64,000 nt of DNA from Parerythrobacter lutipelagi (GTDB lineage: Bacteria; Pseudomonadota; Alphaproteobacteria; Sphingomonadales; Sphingomonadaceae): positions 692,001 through 756,000 of the forward strand of contig NZ_SKCJ01000001.1 of NCBI RefSeq assembly GCF_005434975.1, read 5' to 3'. The stretch's first letter is position 1; each line of letters starts with the position of its first letter. Shown here piece after piece: positions 55,359 to 63,161 of this stretch. Below the pieces are notes generated by a model. The model saw nothing but the letters and a program-made list of their open reading frames with translations, had not been told where the DNA came from and made no database searches. The position numbers and the translations under genes are program-made.

Positions 55359-55655
55359 TCACGGGGCGTAGCTGTTGCAGCCCCAGCGTTTCCAGTTCGG
55401 GACCCGTGGGCATTTGCTCACTTTCGTAATCCACAGGTCGAAAATGCGCGGTTCGCGCAAGCAGGCGAAATAGCCGATCACATGCATCACCAGCGCGCCG
55501 AGCAGCGACAGCCAGCTTTGAAAGATCAGGAACAGTTCAGTCGTCACCAGCATGTTGATGATGAAATAATTATACGTCACCCCGGCAAACATCTGCGGCC
55601 GCGTCAAAGCGCGGTGAACCGGGTGGCGGACGAGTGTGTCCATCGGGCTATCCAT
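55359..55655 (-). CDS. virB3: Type IV secretion protein VirB3
   Basis: 98 residues with two hydrophobic helices (~20-70) in the VirB3 style. The N-terminus (VRHPVHRALTRPQMFAGVTYNYF) resembles VirB3/TrbD. VirB3 works with VirB4 and VirB6 in the inner membrane. Assigned by size, helix pattern and position. Confidence 0.8.
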   Translation of the reverse strand: MDSPMDTLVRHPVHRALTRPQMFAGVTYNYFIINMLVTTELFLIFQSWLSLLGALVMHVIGYFACLREPRIFDLWITKVSKCPRVPNWKRWGCNSYAP

Positions 55656-55662
55656 CGCCGCG

Positions 55663-55974
55663 TCAGCCCCCTGCCGCGCCCTGGATACCGGCTACGATCG
55701 AAGCCGCCCCGAACAGGATGAAGCAGCCGATGATCACCGTCGCGCCGAACCGCCAGTTAAGCCGGCCGGTCAGCATCATGAAACCGACAGCGGCGACAGC
55801 CATCACGGCCACGGCGGTCGCGACATTGCCCAGCAACGTTCCCTGCAGCCAGCCGAGTGCAGCGACAATCGGACCCGAACCCTGCGGGTCGGCGGTCTGG
55901 GCGAAGGCAGCGGTGGGAACCACGACCAGAACTTGGGCCAGCATCACGGCGGTCAGGCGGGAAAACGAATGCAT
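55663..55974 (-). CDS. virB2: Type IV secretion pilin VirB2
   Basis: 103 residues. A signal peptide (1-25) and two hydrophobic helices separated by a short Gly-rich loop (GRLNWRFG) match VirB2/TrbC pilin subunits. The start codon follows directly after the virB1 stop. Confidence 0.83.
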   Translation of the reverse strand: MHSFSRLTAVMLAQVLVVVPTAAFAQTADPQGSGPIVAALGWLQGTLLGNVATAVAVMAVAAVGFMMLTGRLNWRFGATVIIGCFILFGAASIVAGIQGAAGG

Positions 55975-56616
55975 CTATTCAACACTCCGGGAATGATTGG
56001 CGAGACGGCCCATGATGGCCGCGACATACAACTGGGTTTCACGAATGCGCGGGATACCATTCGCAGCGATCACGCGCCCCGGCCCCGCATTGTAAGCGGC
56101 GAGCGCCTTCTCCAGATCGCCGCCGAACCGGTCGAGCTGTTCGCGCAAGTAGCGTGCGCCGCCCTCCAGATTGGAGAAGGGATCATCCGGATCGACGCCC
56201 ATCTCGCGCGCCGTGCCGGGCATCAGCTGGGCAAGTCCGCGTGCACCGGCATGCGAGACAGCGCCCGTCCGCCAGCGGCTTTCCTGCCACACCAGCGCTT
56301 CGATCAGCGCCGGGCTGAGATCGAACCGGCCCGCCAGTTCGTGCACCTTGGCGATATATTCTGCGGGAACCAGCCCGACGCCGGCAGCGACATCGGCGAT
56401 CGATTCTTCAGGGACGATGAAATCGGCAGAAAGCTGCACCGGCGGCTGCGCGAGCATGACCGCAGTGCCCTGCCCGCCAGCGGACAGCACTTCCGGCCCG
56501 CCGGCCACCCAGCGGCTTTCCTCGCCATCGATTTCCAACACGTCCGCCCACCCCGGGGCGGCCGCCGATGCCAGACCTGCCATCAGGGCAAGTCGGAGCC
56601 CCGACCAGAGAATCAT
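55975..56616 (-). CDS. virB1: Lytic transglycosylase (VirB1-like)
   Basis: 213 residues from the ATG at 56616 with GGAGGG 6 nt upstream. Signal peptide (1-24), then an SLT domain with the catalytic Glu in LVWQESRWRTGAVSHAGARG and the AYNAGPGRV segment. It opens peptidoglycan for assembly of the secretion machine. It is the first gene of the virB1-2-3-4-6-9-10-11 set. Confidence 0.9.
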   Translation of the reverse strand: MILWSGLRLALMAGLASAAAPGWADVLEIDGEESRWVAGGPEVLSAGGQGTAVMLAQPPVQLSADFIVPEESIADVAAGVGLVPAEYIAKVHELAGRFDLSPALIEALVWQESRWRTGAVSHAGARGLAQLMPGTAREMGVDPDDPFSNLEGGARYLREQLDRFGGDLEKALAAYNAGPGRVIAANGIPRIRETQLYVAAIMGRLANHSRSVE

Positions 56617-56698
56617 TTCGGTCCCTCCGTCCAGTCCCGTCACATACCCTACATGAGACGCAGGTGACAGCAAACTGAACGCGAACAGAAATAGGGCT

Positions 56699-59600
56699 TT
56701 AGCCTTGGCCCCCTGGCTGCGCGCGCCGCAATTGCCGTGTGTAGAACCACCCGATCCCGATCAGGCTGAACCCCAGCGCCATGAACGATGCAATCCGCGC
56801 CAGCCCTTCGAGTCCGGCGGCGTCGAACAGGAACACCTTGAGCACTGCGACGAGGATCAGCACCAGCGAACCGATGCGCCAGGTTCGGCTGTCCTTGTAT
56901 GCGCCCCACCCGAGGAACCCGATTGCGAGCATGATGCCGAGCAGCGAACGGAGCAAATCTTCCGCCGCGCCAACCGGAGGATCGAGCAGGATTGATCCGG
57001 CAAATCCCTGTCGCAGGAGGCCGAGCGAGAGCAGCACGATCAGCACCATGCTGGCTGCATCGCACACCCGCTGAAGCGGTTTGCCCTGCGCTTCGCCAAG
57101 GTGACGGAGCAGAGCGATCGAGCCCAGCGCAAGGCCGAAGGCCGGGACCAGCAGGTTTGCCACCGGCCACGGTCCGACCGCCTGCGCCACCAGCATCGGA
57201 TTGTGCAACACCAGCGAATAGAGCGTGAAATGCGCGAGCGATGCCCCGGCCACCAGCCCGCCCGCCAAACGCGTTCCTGCGCGGCCTTCGGGCAGCTTCC
57301 ACAGCATCAAGGCTGCACCAAGCAGCAGCGCTTGCCAAACCGTGCGTTCGGTCAGGCCATAAGCCACGAATTGTTCCGGCGTGACGATTGCGAAGAGCTG
57401 CTTGAACACGATATGGAACGCCACCATCGCCAGCACGCCAAAACCGAGTTGCAGCGGTACGCGTGCGTCGCCGTCCTCCTCGAACCGGGTGCGCGCGAGC
57501 ACGCCCAGCGCCAGCATTCCCGGCAGGATCATCAGGCCAAGCTCGCTCCAGCCGACGACGTCGGCGATCATCATCGCCTCGCCGGTGAGCGACTGCGCGG
57601 CATGCATGGCCCATTTGGCCAATGGCTCCAGCGCCCAACCAGCGCTGATCGCCAGCGCGGTGAAGGCACCCGGCAAGCGTTTTTGCGGCAGCAGCGCAAG
57701 CGCCACGCCAGCCGACGCGATGAACCAGGCGAGCGCTTCACCCGGCAGGATCTGCGCGGCGAGGCCGTAAAACACTCCGACCGCCACGATCTCGCCCATC
57801 AGGCGGCTTGGCGTGATCGCCTTGCGCATGGCAAACAGGAGCGGCGGCGCGAGCAAGGCAAGCCAGCGCAGGAGCGACTGCCCTTCGAATTGCGCATCGC
57901 CCCATTCCACCAGACGGATGATCTCGCTGTCGCCGGTCGAGCCGATCGTGAACGCAACGGCGGCTGCGCCGAACGCGGCCCACGCCTGTGCTGACAGCCC
58001 CATCTGGTCCCGCTGGAAACCCAGCGCGAGGATGCCGCAGCCTACGATGGCCGGCGGGAACACCGCCGCCCACAGCGGTACGACGCACCAGCCGGCTGCT
58101 GTCACCAGCAGGGATGCCGCCGCAAGCGGGAACAGTGCGACGAACGCCACGTCCTCATCGCGAGCGGGCCAGCGCCGGGCCGCCGCAATCGCAGGTATCG
58201 CGGCAAATCCGAGCGCAAGCGCTGCGCGGCCATATTCGTTGAAGTCAAAATGGAACTGCACCCCGGCGATCAAAGCGAGGCCCAGCGGCATGATGACGAG
58301 CTGCGCAATATCGCTCCACCGCTCGCTTTGGCGCCAGACATGCGCCAGAGGCACAAGCGCGAAGATCGCTGTCAGCCCCGCGACCACTGCGACGAAAGCA
58401 TCCGTCGGCGGGTCGTTCCACAGGCCGAGCATCCACAGCGACAGCAAGGCAGCGAAGCCGGTCGCCTCGCGCATGCGCGGCTCGCGCCAGGCGAAGAAAG
58501 CGAGCGCGGCGGCGAGCAGCAGGTAGAGCGACCAGGCGGCCGGATCATAGCCCGCGATCGACACCATCGCCGCCATCTGCAAGGCGGCAATGGCGGCGAT
58601 GATCGCGCGCAGGATCGGGGGCGCTTCGGGACCGCCGGTAAAGGCCGGGATAACCGCACCGAGCAGCACGATATATCCGCCCAGCGCCAGAATATCGGTT
58701 GTGCCGGTGACCCCGCTGAACAGCATCAGCACGCCCCAGCCCAGCCCGCCCGCCAGCGCGGCGAGGCCGAGCCAGCTGCGTCCCTGCCGGTCACCCGCAA
58801 AGCTCAGCCCGCCGGTTACCAGCGCCAGATAGAGCGCGAGCAGCGGCAGGTTCGCGTCATCACTGTTGACCAGCACCGGGGCTGCAAAGCCGCCGACCAG
58901 GCCGAGGATCGCACTGGGCAATCCGAACCGGAACGACAGCGCAATGGCAGCCGCGGTGACAGCGGCGAGCCCGACAAAGGCAAGCCCCGGCCCGATCAGC
59001 CCGTACAGGCTGCCCGCCATGTAGAAACTGGCATAAAGCGTGGCGATGCCCGCCCCTGCCAGTGCTTGCCTGACGCGCGGATCGGCGAGGCGGTGTTCCT
59101 GACGATAGGCAAGTTCAGCGCCGGCCAGCAGGCCTGTACCGAACAGGAAACCCAGCGCGGTGCGTACGCTGGGGCCGAGCAATCCCTGCTCGATCGAATA
59201 GCGCACGAGAAAAAAGCCCGCGACCGCGAGCGCGACGCCGCCCGCCCAGATCGGCAGCAGGCGGCCAAACAGATCCTCGAAATCGAACCGCGGACCGCGG
59301 TAGCCCCGCGATGGCTCAACCTCTTCGTGATAACTCGGAGCGGGTGGCGCGGCGGCAGCACTGACCGTCTCTTCGGCCTGGCGCATGGCGGGGACAAGCT
59401 TCGGCTGTTTGGTTGCCTGAACGGGTGCGGGTTCGGGTTCGGGTGCGGGTTCGGGTGCGGGTTCGGGTGCGGGTGCGGCGACAGGCGCGGCTTGCGGTTG
59501 CGGCCTTTCCTCGGCGACCGTCTCCCGAGGCACTTCAGGGACAGCAGCCGGTGGCCCTTCGGCAGTCGGTTCGGGTCCCGCATCCTGCCTGGCACGCTGG

Positions 59601-59725
59601 CGCAGTGCCCATTCGAGCATTTCGAGCCGCGGCTCGACATTGCGCAGTTTGCGATCGAGCCGGTCGGCGCGGGTCCACAGGACGGCTGTGGCCAGACCAA
59701 GAACGAGCAGCAGGAATACAGTCAC
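56699..59725 (-). CDS. DUF2339 multi-pass membrane protein
   Basis: 1008 residues from the GTG at 59725, chosen because GGGGAG is 8 nt upstream; a TTG 20 codons earlier lies in the regulatory region. A first TM helix is followed by a coiled coil (~15-45), a disordered Ala/Pro/Glu-rich linker (~50-100, APAPEPAPEPAPEPEPAPVQ) and then about 25 hydrophobic helices. This matches DUF2339, of unknown function. It is divergent from a TetR regulator whose likely operators overlap its promoter region. Confidence 0.88.
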   Translation of the reverse strand: MTVFLLLVLGLATAVLWTRADRLDRKLRNVEPRLEMLEWALRQRARQDAGPEPTAEGPPAAVPEVPRETVAEERPQPQAAPVAAPAPEPAPEPAPEPEPAPVQATKQPKLVPAMRQAEETVSAAAAPPAPSYHEEVEPSRGYRGPRFDFEDLFGRLLPIWAGGVALAVAGFFLVRYSIEQGLLGPSVRTALGFLFGTGLLAGAELAYRQEHRLADPRVRQALAGAGIATLYASFYMAGSLYGLIGPGLAFVGLAAVTAAAIALSFRFGLPSAILGLVGGFAAPVLVNSDDANLPLLALYLALVTGGLSFAGDRQGRSWLGLAALAGGLGWGVLMLFSGVTGTTDILALGGYIVLLGAVIPAFTGGPEAPPILRAIIAAIAALQMAAMVSIAGYDPAAWSLYLLLAAALAFFAWREPRMREATGFAALLSLWMLGLWNDPPTDAFVAVVAGLTAIFALVPLAHVWRQSERWSDIAQLVIMPLGLALIAGVQFHFDFNEYGRAALALGFAAIPAIAAARRWPARDEDVAFVALFPLAAASLLVTAAGWCVVPLWAAVFPPAIVGCGILALGFQRDQMGLSAQAWAAFGAAAVAFTIGSTGDSEIIRLVEWGDAQFEGQSLLRWLALLAPPLLFAMRKAITPSRLMGEIVAVGVFYGLAAQILPGEALAWFIASAGVALALLPQKRLPGAFTALAISAGWALEPLAKWAMHAAQSLTGEAMMIADVVGWSELGLMILPGMLALGVLARTRFEEDGDARVPLQLGFGVLAMVAFHIVFKQLFAIVTPEQFVAYGLTERTVWQALLLGAALMLWKLPEGRAGTRLAGGLVAGASLAHFTLYSLVLHNPMLVAQAVGPWPVANLLVPAFGLALGSIALLRHLGEAQGKPLQRVCDAASMVLIVLLSLGLLRQGFAGSILLDPPVGAAEDLLRSLLGIMLAIGFLGWGAYKDSRTWRIGSLVLILVAVLKVFLFDAAGLEGLARIASFMALGFSLIGIGWFYTRQLRRAQPGGQG

Positions 59726-59767
59726 GCGGAATTCTCCCCAATCGCAATCGAAGCACGGGCTATCGCA

Positions 59768-59814
59768 CAATTGAACATTGTTCAATATAAAAATTAGACA
59801 GCGTTCAATTGTCT
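59768..59814. promoter_or_regulatory. TetR-type operator region
   Basis: ATTGAACATTGTTCAAT (59770-59786) is a perfect odd palindrome, and CAATTGAAC (59768-59776) is repeated inversely as GTTCAATTG (59803-59811). Both lie between the divergent DUF2339 and TetR genes. A TetR protein bound here would control both promoters. No protein-DNA evidence; inferred from symmetry and position. Confidence 0.6.
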
Positions 59815-59829
59815 GTTAAGGATGGCCCC

Positions 59830-60441
59830 ATGGGACGCCGTTCTGATCACACACCGGGCGAACTGCGCGAACTGCTGCTGGCCACGGGTCATCAGCTGAT
59901 GGGCGAAGTCGGCTACCCGCGCTTCTCTGGGCGTGAAGTCGCCAAGCGTGCGGGCTATTCGGTCGGGACAATCTACAATGTGTTCGGCTCGCTCGACGCG
60001 CTGCTGGCGGCGATCAACACGCGCACATTCACACAGTGGGCCGCATGGCTGCGCCAGGAGCTCGAAACCGGAGGCGAAGACCGCATCGCAAGCCTAGTCC
60101 GCGGATATTTCGGATTTGCCCTCGCCCGCCCGCTGCTGTGGTCGGCGATTTACGAACACAAGGTGCCCGAAGGCGAAGGATTGTCGGACGCTGATCTGGA
60201 AGGCCGTGCGGCACTGACCGGGATTGTCGAGCAGGAAGTCGCGGCAGTCCTGCCGCCTGACACCGCGCTTGATGTTGCCCGCTTCGCCCGGTCGCTCATT
60301 GCGTCGGTCCATGGCCATTGCAGCTATGTGGTCAGCGGCAGCTTCGCCTTGCTGGACGAGACCGACCCGGTCGGAAGTGCGCTGGAACGCGTGCGTGAAT
60401 CGCTCGCCCATCACGGGGCCAAATCTGCGCCAATGTTATAA
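59830..60441 (+). CDS. TetR family regulator with WHG domain
   Basis: 203 residues from the ATG at 59830 (AAGGA 7 nt upstream). N-terminal helix-turn-helix (FSGREVAKRAGYSVGTIYNVFGSLDALL, residues ~30-57) and the C-terminal WHG-type ligand-binding part. It probably represses its own gene and the DUF2339 gene through the palindromes upstream. Ligand unknown. Confidence 0.88.
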   Translation: MGRRSDHTPGELRELLLATGHQLMGEVGYPRFSGREVAKRAGYSVGTIYNVFGSLDALLAAINTRTFTQWAAWLRQELETGGEDRIASLVRGYFGFALARPLLWSAIYEHKVPEGEGLSDADLEGRAALTGIVEQEVAAVLPPDTALDVARFARSLIASVHGHCSYVVSGSFALLDETDPVGSALERVRESLAHHGAKSAPML

Positions 60442-60491
60442 ATATTGATGTCTGGCCGGAACAGAAGCCCGCTTCCAGCCTTGAGTAGGAT

Positions 60492-61259
60492 ATGAAGGAT
60501 GAGCTTGAAAAGTATCCGCTGACCTGCCGCTTCCTGCAAGGCCGCCTGCGCCATGCAATGACCGAGCGCGAAAAGGAGATTTTCGAAAGCTCGATCGAGG
60601 ATGTCCAGTCGTTCGACGACGATCACGTCGTTCTGCAGCGCGGCGTGGTGTGCGATTTCTCAACCATGCTGATTGAAGGTTTTGCCATCCGCTCGATCAT
60701 CGAGAACAACCAGCGCCACGTTGTCGGCGTGCAGGTGCCCGGCGATTTCATGGATTTGCATGCCTACGCCCTGAAGCGGCTCGACCATGACCTGATTACC
60801 CTTGGGCCGGCCAAAATCGGACGTGTCTCGCACGATCGATTGAAAGATATCCAGCAGAGCGAACCGCATCTGGCGCGCCTGTTCTGGTTCTCCACTCTGC
60901 TCGACGCATCGATCCACCGCCAGTGGATCCTCAAGCTCCACCAGTTGAAGGCGAGCAAGCGCACGGCCCATCTGCTGGCGGAAATCTGGCTGCGGCTGGA
61001 ACAGGTCGGTCTCTCGCAGCCGAACGGGTTCCGTTCACCCCTGACGCAGGCCGATCTCGCCGACATGTGCGGCACGACCCCGATCCATATGAACCGGTCG
61101 CTGGGGGAGCTGCGCAAGACGGGACTTGCCGAGTTCCGCCGGGGCAAGCTGGTGTGCAATGATCGCAAGGCGCTGGAGCGGATGGGCGATTTCGATCAGG
61201 CCTATCTGTATGGTGCAGGGGATCTGTTTATCGGCGATCTGGTCAACCGCGCGGCCTGA
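60492..61259 (+). CDS. Crp/Fnr family transcriptional regulator
   Basis: 255 residues. An N-terminal cyclic-nucleotide-binding-like barrel (~25-140) and a C-terminal Crp-type winged helix (PLTQADLADMCGTTPIHMNRSLGELRKTGL, ~178-207). No Fnr-type Cys cluster is seen, so it is not an oxygen sensor of that class. Signal unknown. It stands alone on the plus strand and ends 7 nt before the convergent flavin reductase gene. Confidence 0.85.
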   Translation: MKDELEKYPLTCRFLQGRLRHAMTEREKEIFESSIEDVQSFDDDHVVLQRGVVCDFSTMLIEGFAIRSIIENNQRHVVGVQVPGDFMDLHAYALKRLDHDLITLGPAKIGRVSHDRLKDIQQSEPHLARLFWFSTLLDASIHRQWILKLHQLKASKRTAHLLAEIWLRLEQVGLSQPNGFRSPLTQADLADMCGTTPIHMNRSLGELRKTGLAEFRRGKLVCNDRKALERMGDFDQAYLYGAGDLFIGDLVNRAA

Positions 61260-61266
61260 CCGCGCA

Positions 61267-61779
61267 TCAGTCCAGCGCGCCGAAGCGGGCAAAACCGCCT
61301 TCCATCCAGCCGAGCGGGTCGAGTTCCTCGCCCTCCGCCAGTTTCACGTCATAGGTGTTGCCGACAAACAGTTCGTGCGACCCGTGGACCAGCGTCGCTT
61401 CGACGCGGCAAAACAGGCTCGCCATCGCTCCGGGTAAATAGGGCATGGTGTCGGCATACTCCCACCTTCCGCTGGCGAAACGCGAGTCGCGCATCGAGGG
61501 GGTCGAGAACGGCTCGACCAGATCGCGGTGCCCCGTCCCCAGCAAATTGATGCAGAACCGGCCCGCCTGCTCGATCGAAGCGTGGCATTGCGACTGGCGA
61601 TTGACCGCAACCAGCATGGAAGCCGGTTCCATCGACACCGGAATGACAGCCGAGGCGACCATGCCGACCGGCTCGTCGAGCGAGGGATCATGCGTCGTAA
61701 CGATCGACACCGGCCCCGGCAGCCGGCGCATGGCCGAGCGCAATTGCTGCGCCAGATCGCCCGTTGCGGGATCGGTCAT
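61267..61779 (-). CDS. Flavin reductase family protein
   Basis: 170 residues. The FMN-binding split-barrel of NADH:flavin reductases is seen in GPVSIVTTHD, AVIPVSMEPASMLVAVNRQS and FCINLLG. It gives reduced flavin to a partner oxygenase, which is not present here. It is divergent from ribB, so flavin supply and use share an intergenic region. Confidence 0.85.
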   Translation of the reverse strand: MTDPATGDLAQQLRSAMRRLPGPVSIVTTHDPSLDEPVGMVASAVIPVSMEPASMLVAVNRQSQCHASIEQAGRFCINLLGTGHRDLVEPFSTPSMRDSRFASGRWEYADTMPYLPGAMASLFCRVEATLVHGSHELFVGNTYDVKLAEGEELDPLGWMEGGFARFGALD

Positions 61780-61802
61780 ATCGCGCCCATTCCTCTAACT
61801 TT

Positions 61803-61816
61803 CACATTACAATGTG
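61803..61816. promoter_or_regulatory. Candidate operator between flavin reductase and ribB
   Basis: CACATT-AC-AATGTG is a 6-bp inverted repeat between divergent flavin genes, and another CACATT half-site lies ~20 nt downstream. A regulator site is plausible. No FMN riboswitch is visible. Confidence 0.35.
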
Positions 61817-61862
61817 GACTGCGGCTTGCAGAATCACATTCGGATGCTTAGCGTCCTTCGCC

Positions 61863-63134
61863 ATGAGTGAACTAACCATCCAGCAGCGCGTCCGCAACCT
61901 TGTCGATCAAGGGACCATGTCGCGCTCCGCCGTTGCCCGGGCCGCGGGCCTTCATGCCAACTCGCTGCGTGACTGCACCGAACCGCAGTGGAACCCCACC
62001 GCAGAAACGCTCGGCAAGCTCGAAGCCTTCCTCGAAGCGAATGACGACCGCCCGGTCCTCGCCAGCATCGAAGACATCATCGAGGAAGCGCGCAACGGCC
62101 GGATGTATATCCTCGTCGACGACGAAGACCGCGAGAACGAAGGGGATCTGATCATCCCCGCACAGATGGCGACACCCGCAGCGATCAACTTCATGGCAAC
62201 GCACGGGCGCGGCCTGATCTGCCTGTCGATGACCAAGCAGCGCTGCCAGCAGCTCGGCCTAGAGCCGATGACGCGCGACAACCGGGAGAGCATGCAGACC
62301 GCTTTCACCGTGTCGATCGAAGCGCGCGAAGGCGTGACCACCGGGATCAGCGCGGGCGACCGGGCGCGCACGATCAGCGTGGCGGTGGACAGTTCCAAGA
62401 CCGCCGATGACATTGTCACCCCCGGACACGTCTTCCCGCTGACCGCGCGCGACGGCGGGGTCCTGGTGCGGGCCGGCCACACCGAAGCGGCAGTCGACAT
62501 CTCTCGGCTTGCCGGGCTCAATCCGTCCGGCGTGATCTGCGAGATCATGAACGAAGACGGCACCATGTCGCGGCTCGACGATCTGGTCAGCTTTGCGCGC
62601 AAGCATGATCTGAAGATCGGCACCATTCGCGATCTGATCGCCTATCGTCTGCGCAACGATCATCTGGTCGAACGCGTCAGTGAAAGCAGCCTGAAGTCGG
62701 ATTACGGCGGCGAATGGCGCGCGATGACCTATCGCAGCAAGGTGTCCGGCGCGACGCATGTGGTGCTGCAGAAAGGCCATGTCGATCCTGACAATCCCAC
62801 GCTGGTGCGGATGCACGCGATCTCGATCTTCGACGATGTGCTGGGCCAGTCAGGCCCGAAGAAGCGCCAGCTGCAACGTTCGATGGCCGCCATCGGAGAG
62901 CGCGGAAACGGCATGATCGTGCTGATCATGCCCGACCGGCCGGAGAAGCTGCAGGCCGAAATCGGCCGCCACCCGCCGGGCGAAGGCGAGTTGCGCGATT
63001 ACGGCATCGGCGCGCAGATCCTGGTCGACCGCGGGGTCAGCGAAATGGTCCTGCTGACCGACAGCGACCGCACTGTGGTCGGGCTGGAAGGCTACGGCCT
63101 CAGCGTCGTGGGGCGCGAGTCCATACCGGACTGA
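61863..63134 (+). CDS. ribB: DHBP synthase with degenerate GTP cyclohydrolase II domain (RibBX type)
   Basis: 423 residues. An N-terminal ~60-residue helix-turn-helix-like part (GTMSRSAVARAAGLHANSLRD) is followed by the 3,4-dihydroxy-2-butanone 4-phosphate synthase domain with DDEDRENEGDL, GLICLSMT and RAGHTEA, then a RibA-like domain. RibB makes the four-carbon unit of riboflavin. The RibA part lacks the zinc cysteines expected near residues ~313-330 (VRMHAISIFDDVLGQSG instead of a CxxGD..CDCG set), so GTP cyclohydrolase II activity is unlikely. A separate ribA would be needed. Confidence 0.9.
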   Translation: MSELTIQQRVRNLVDQGTMSRSAVARAAGLHANSLRDCTEPQWNPTAETLGKLEAFLEANDDRPVLASIEDIIEEARNGRMYILVDDEDRENEGDLIIPAQMATPAAINFMATHGRGLICLSMTKQRCQQLGLEPMTRDNRESMQTAFTVSIEAREGVTTGISAGDRARTISVAVDSSKTADDIVTPGHVFPLTARDGGVLVRAGHTEAAVDISRLAGLNPSGVICEIMNEDGTMSRLDDLVSFARKHDLKIGTIRDLIAYRLRNDHLVERVSESSLKSDYGGEWRAMTYRSKVSGATHVVLQKGHVDPDNPTLVRMHAISIFDDVLGQSGPKKRQLQRSMAAIGERGNGMIVLIMPDRPEKLQAEIGRHPPGEGELRDYGIGAQILVDRGVSEMVLLTDSDRTVVGLEGYGLSVVGRESIPD

Positions 63135-63161
63135 TCCGGGTTACAGCCTAAGCTCCATTCG

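Noticed and set aside
48704-56616. Conjugative element or plasmid transfer region
   Set aside because: No relaxase, coupling protein, integrase, origin of transfer or flanking repeats; neighbours are ordinary chromosomal genes.
61780-61862. FMN riboswitch upstream of ribB
   Set aside because: The intergenic region is only about 80 nt and shows no RFN-type stems.
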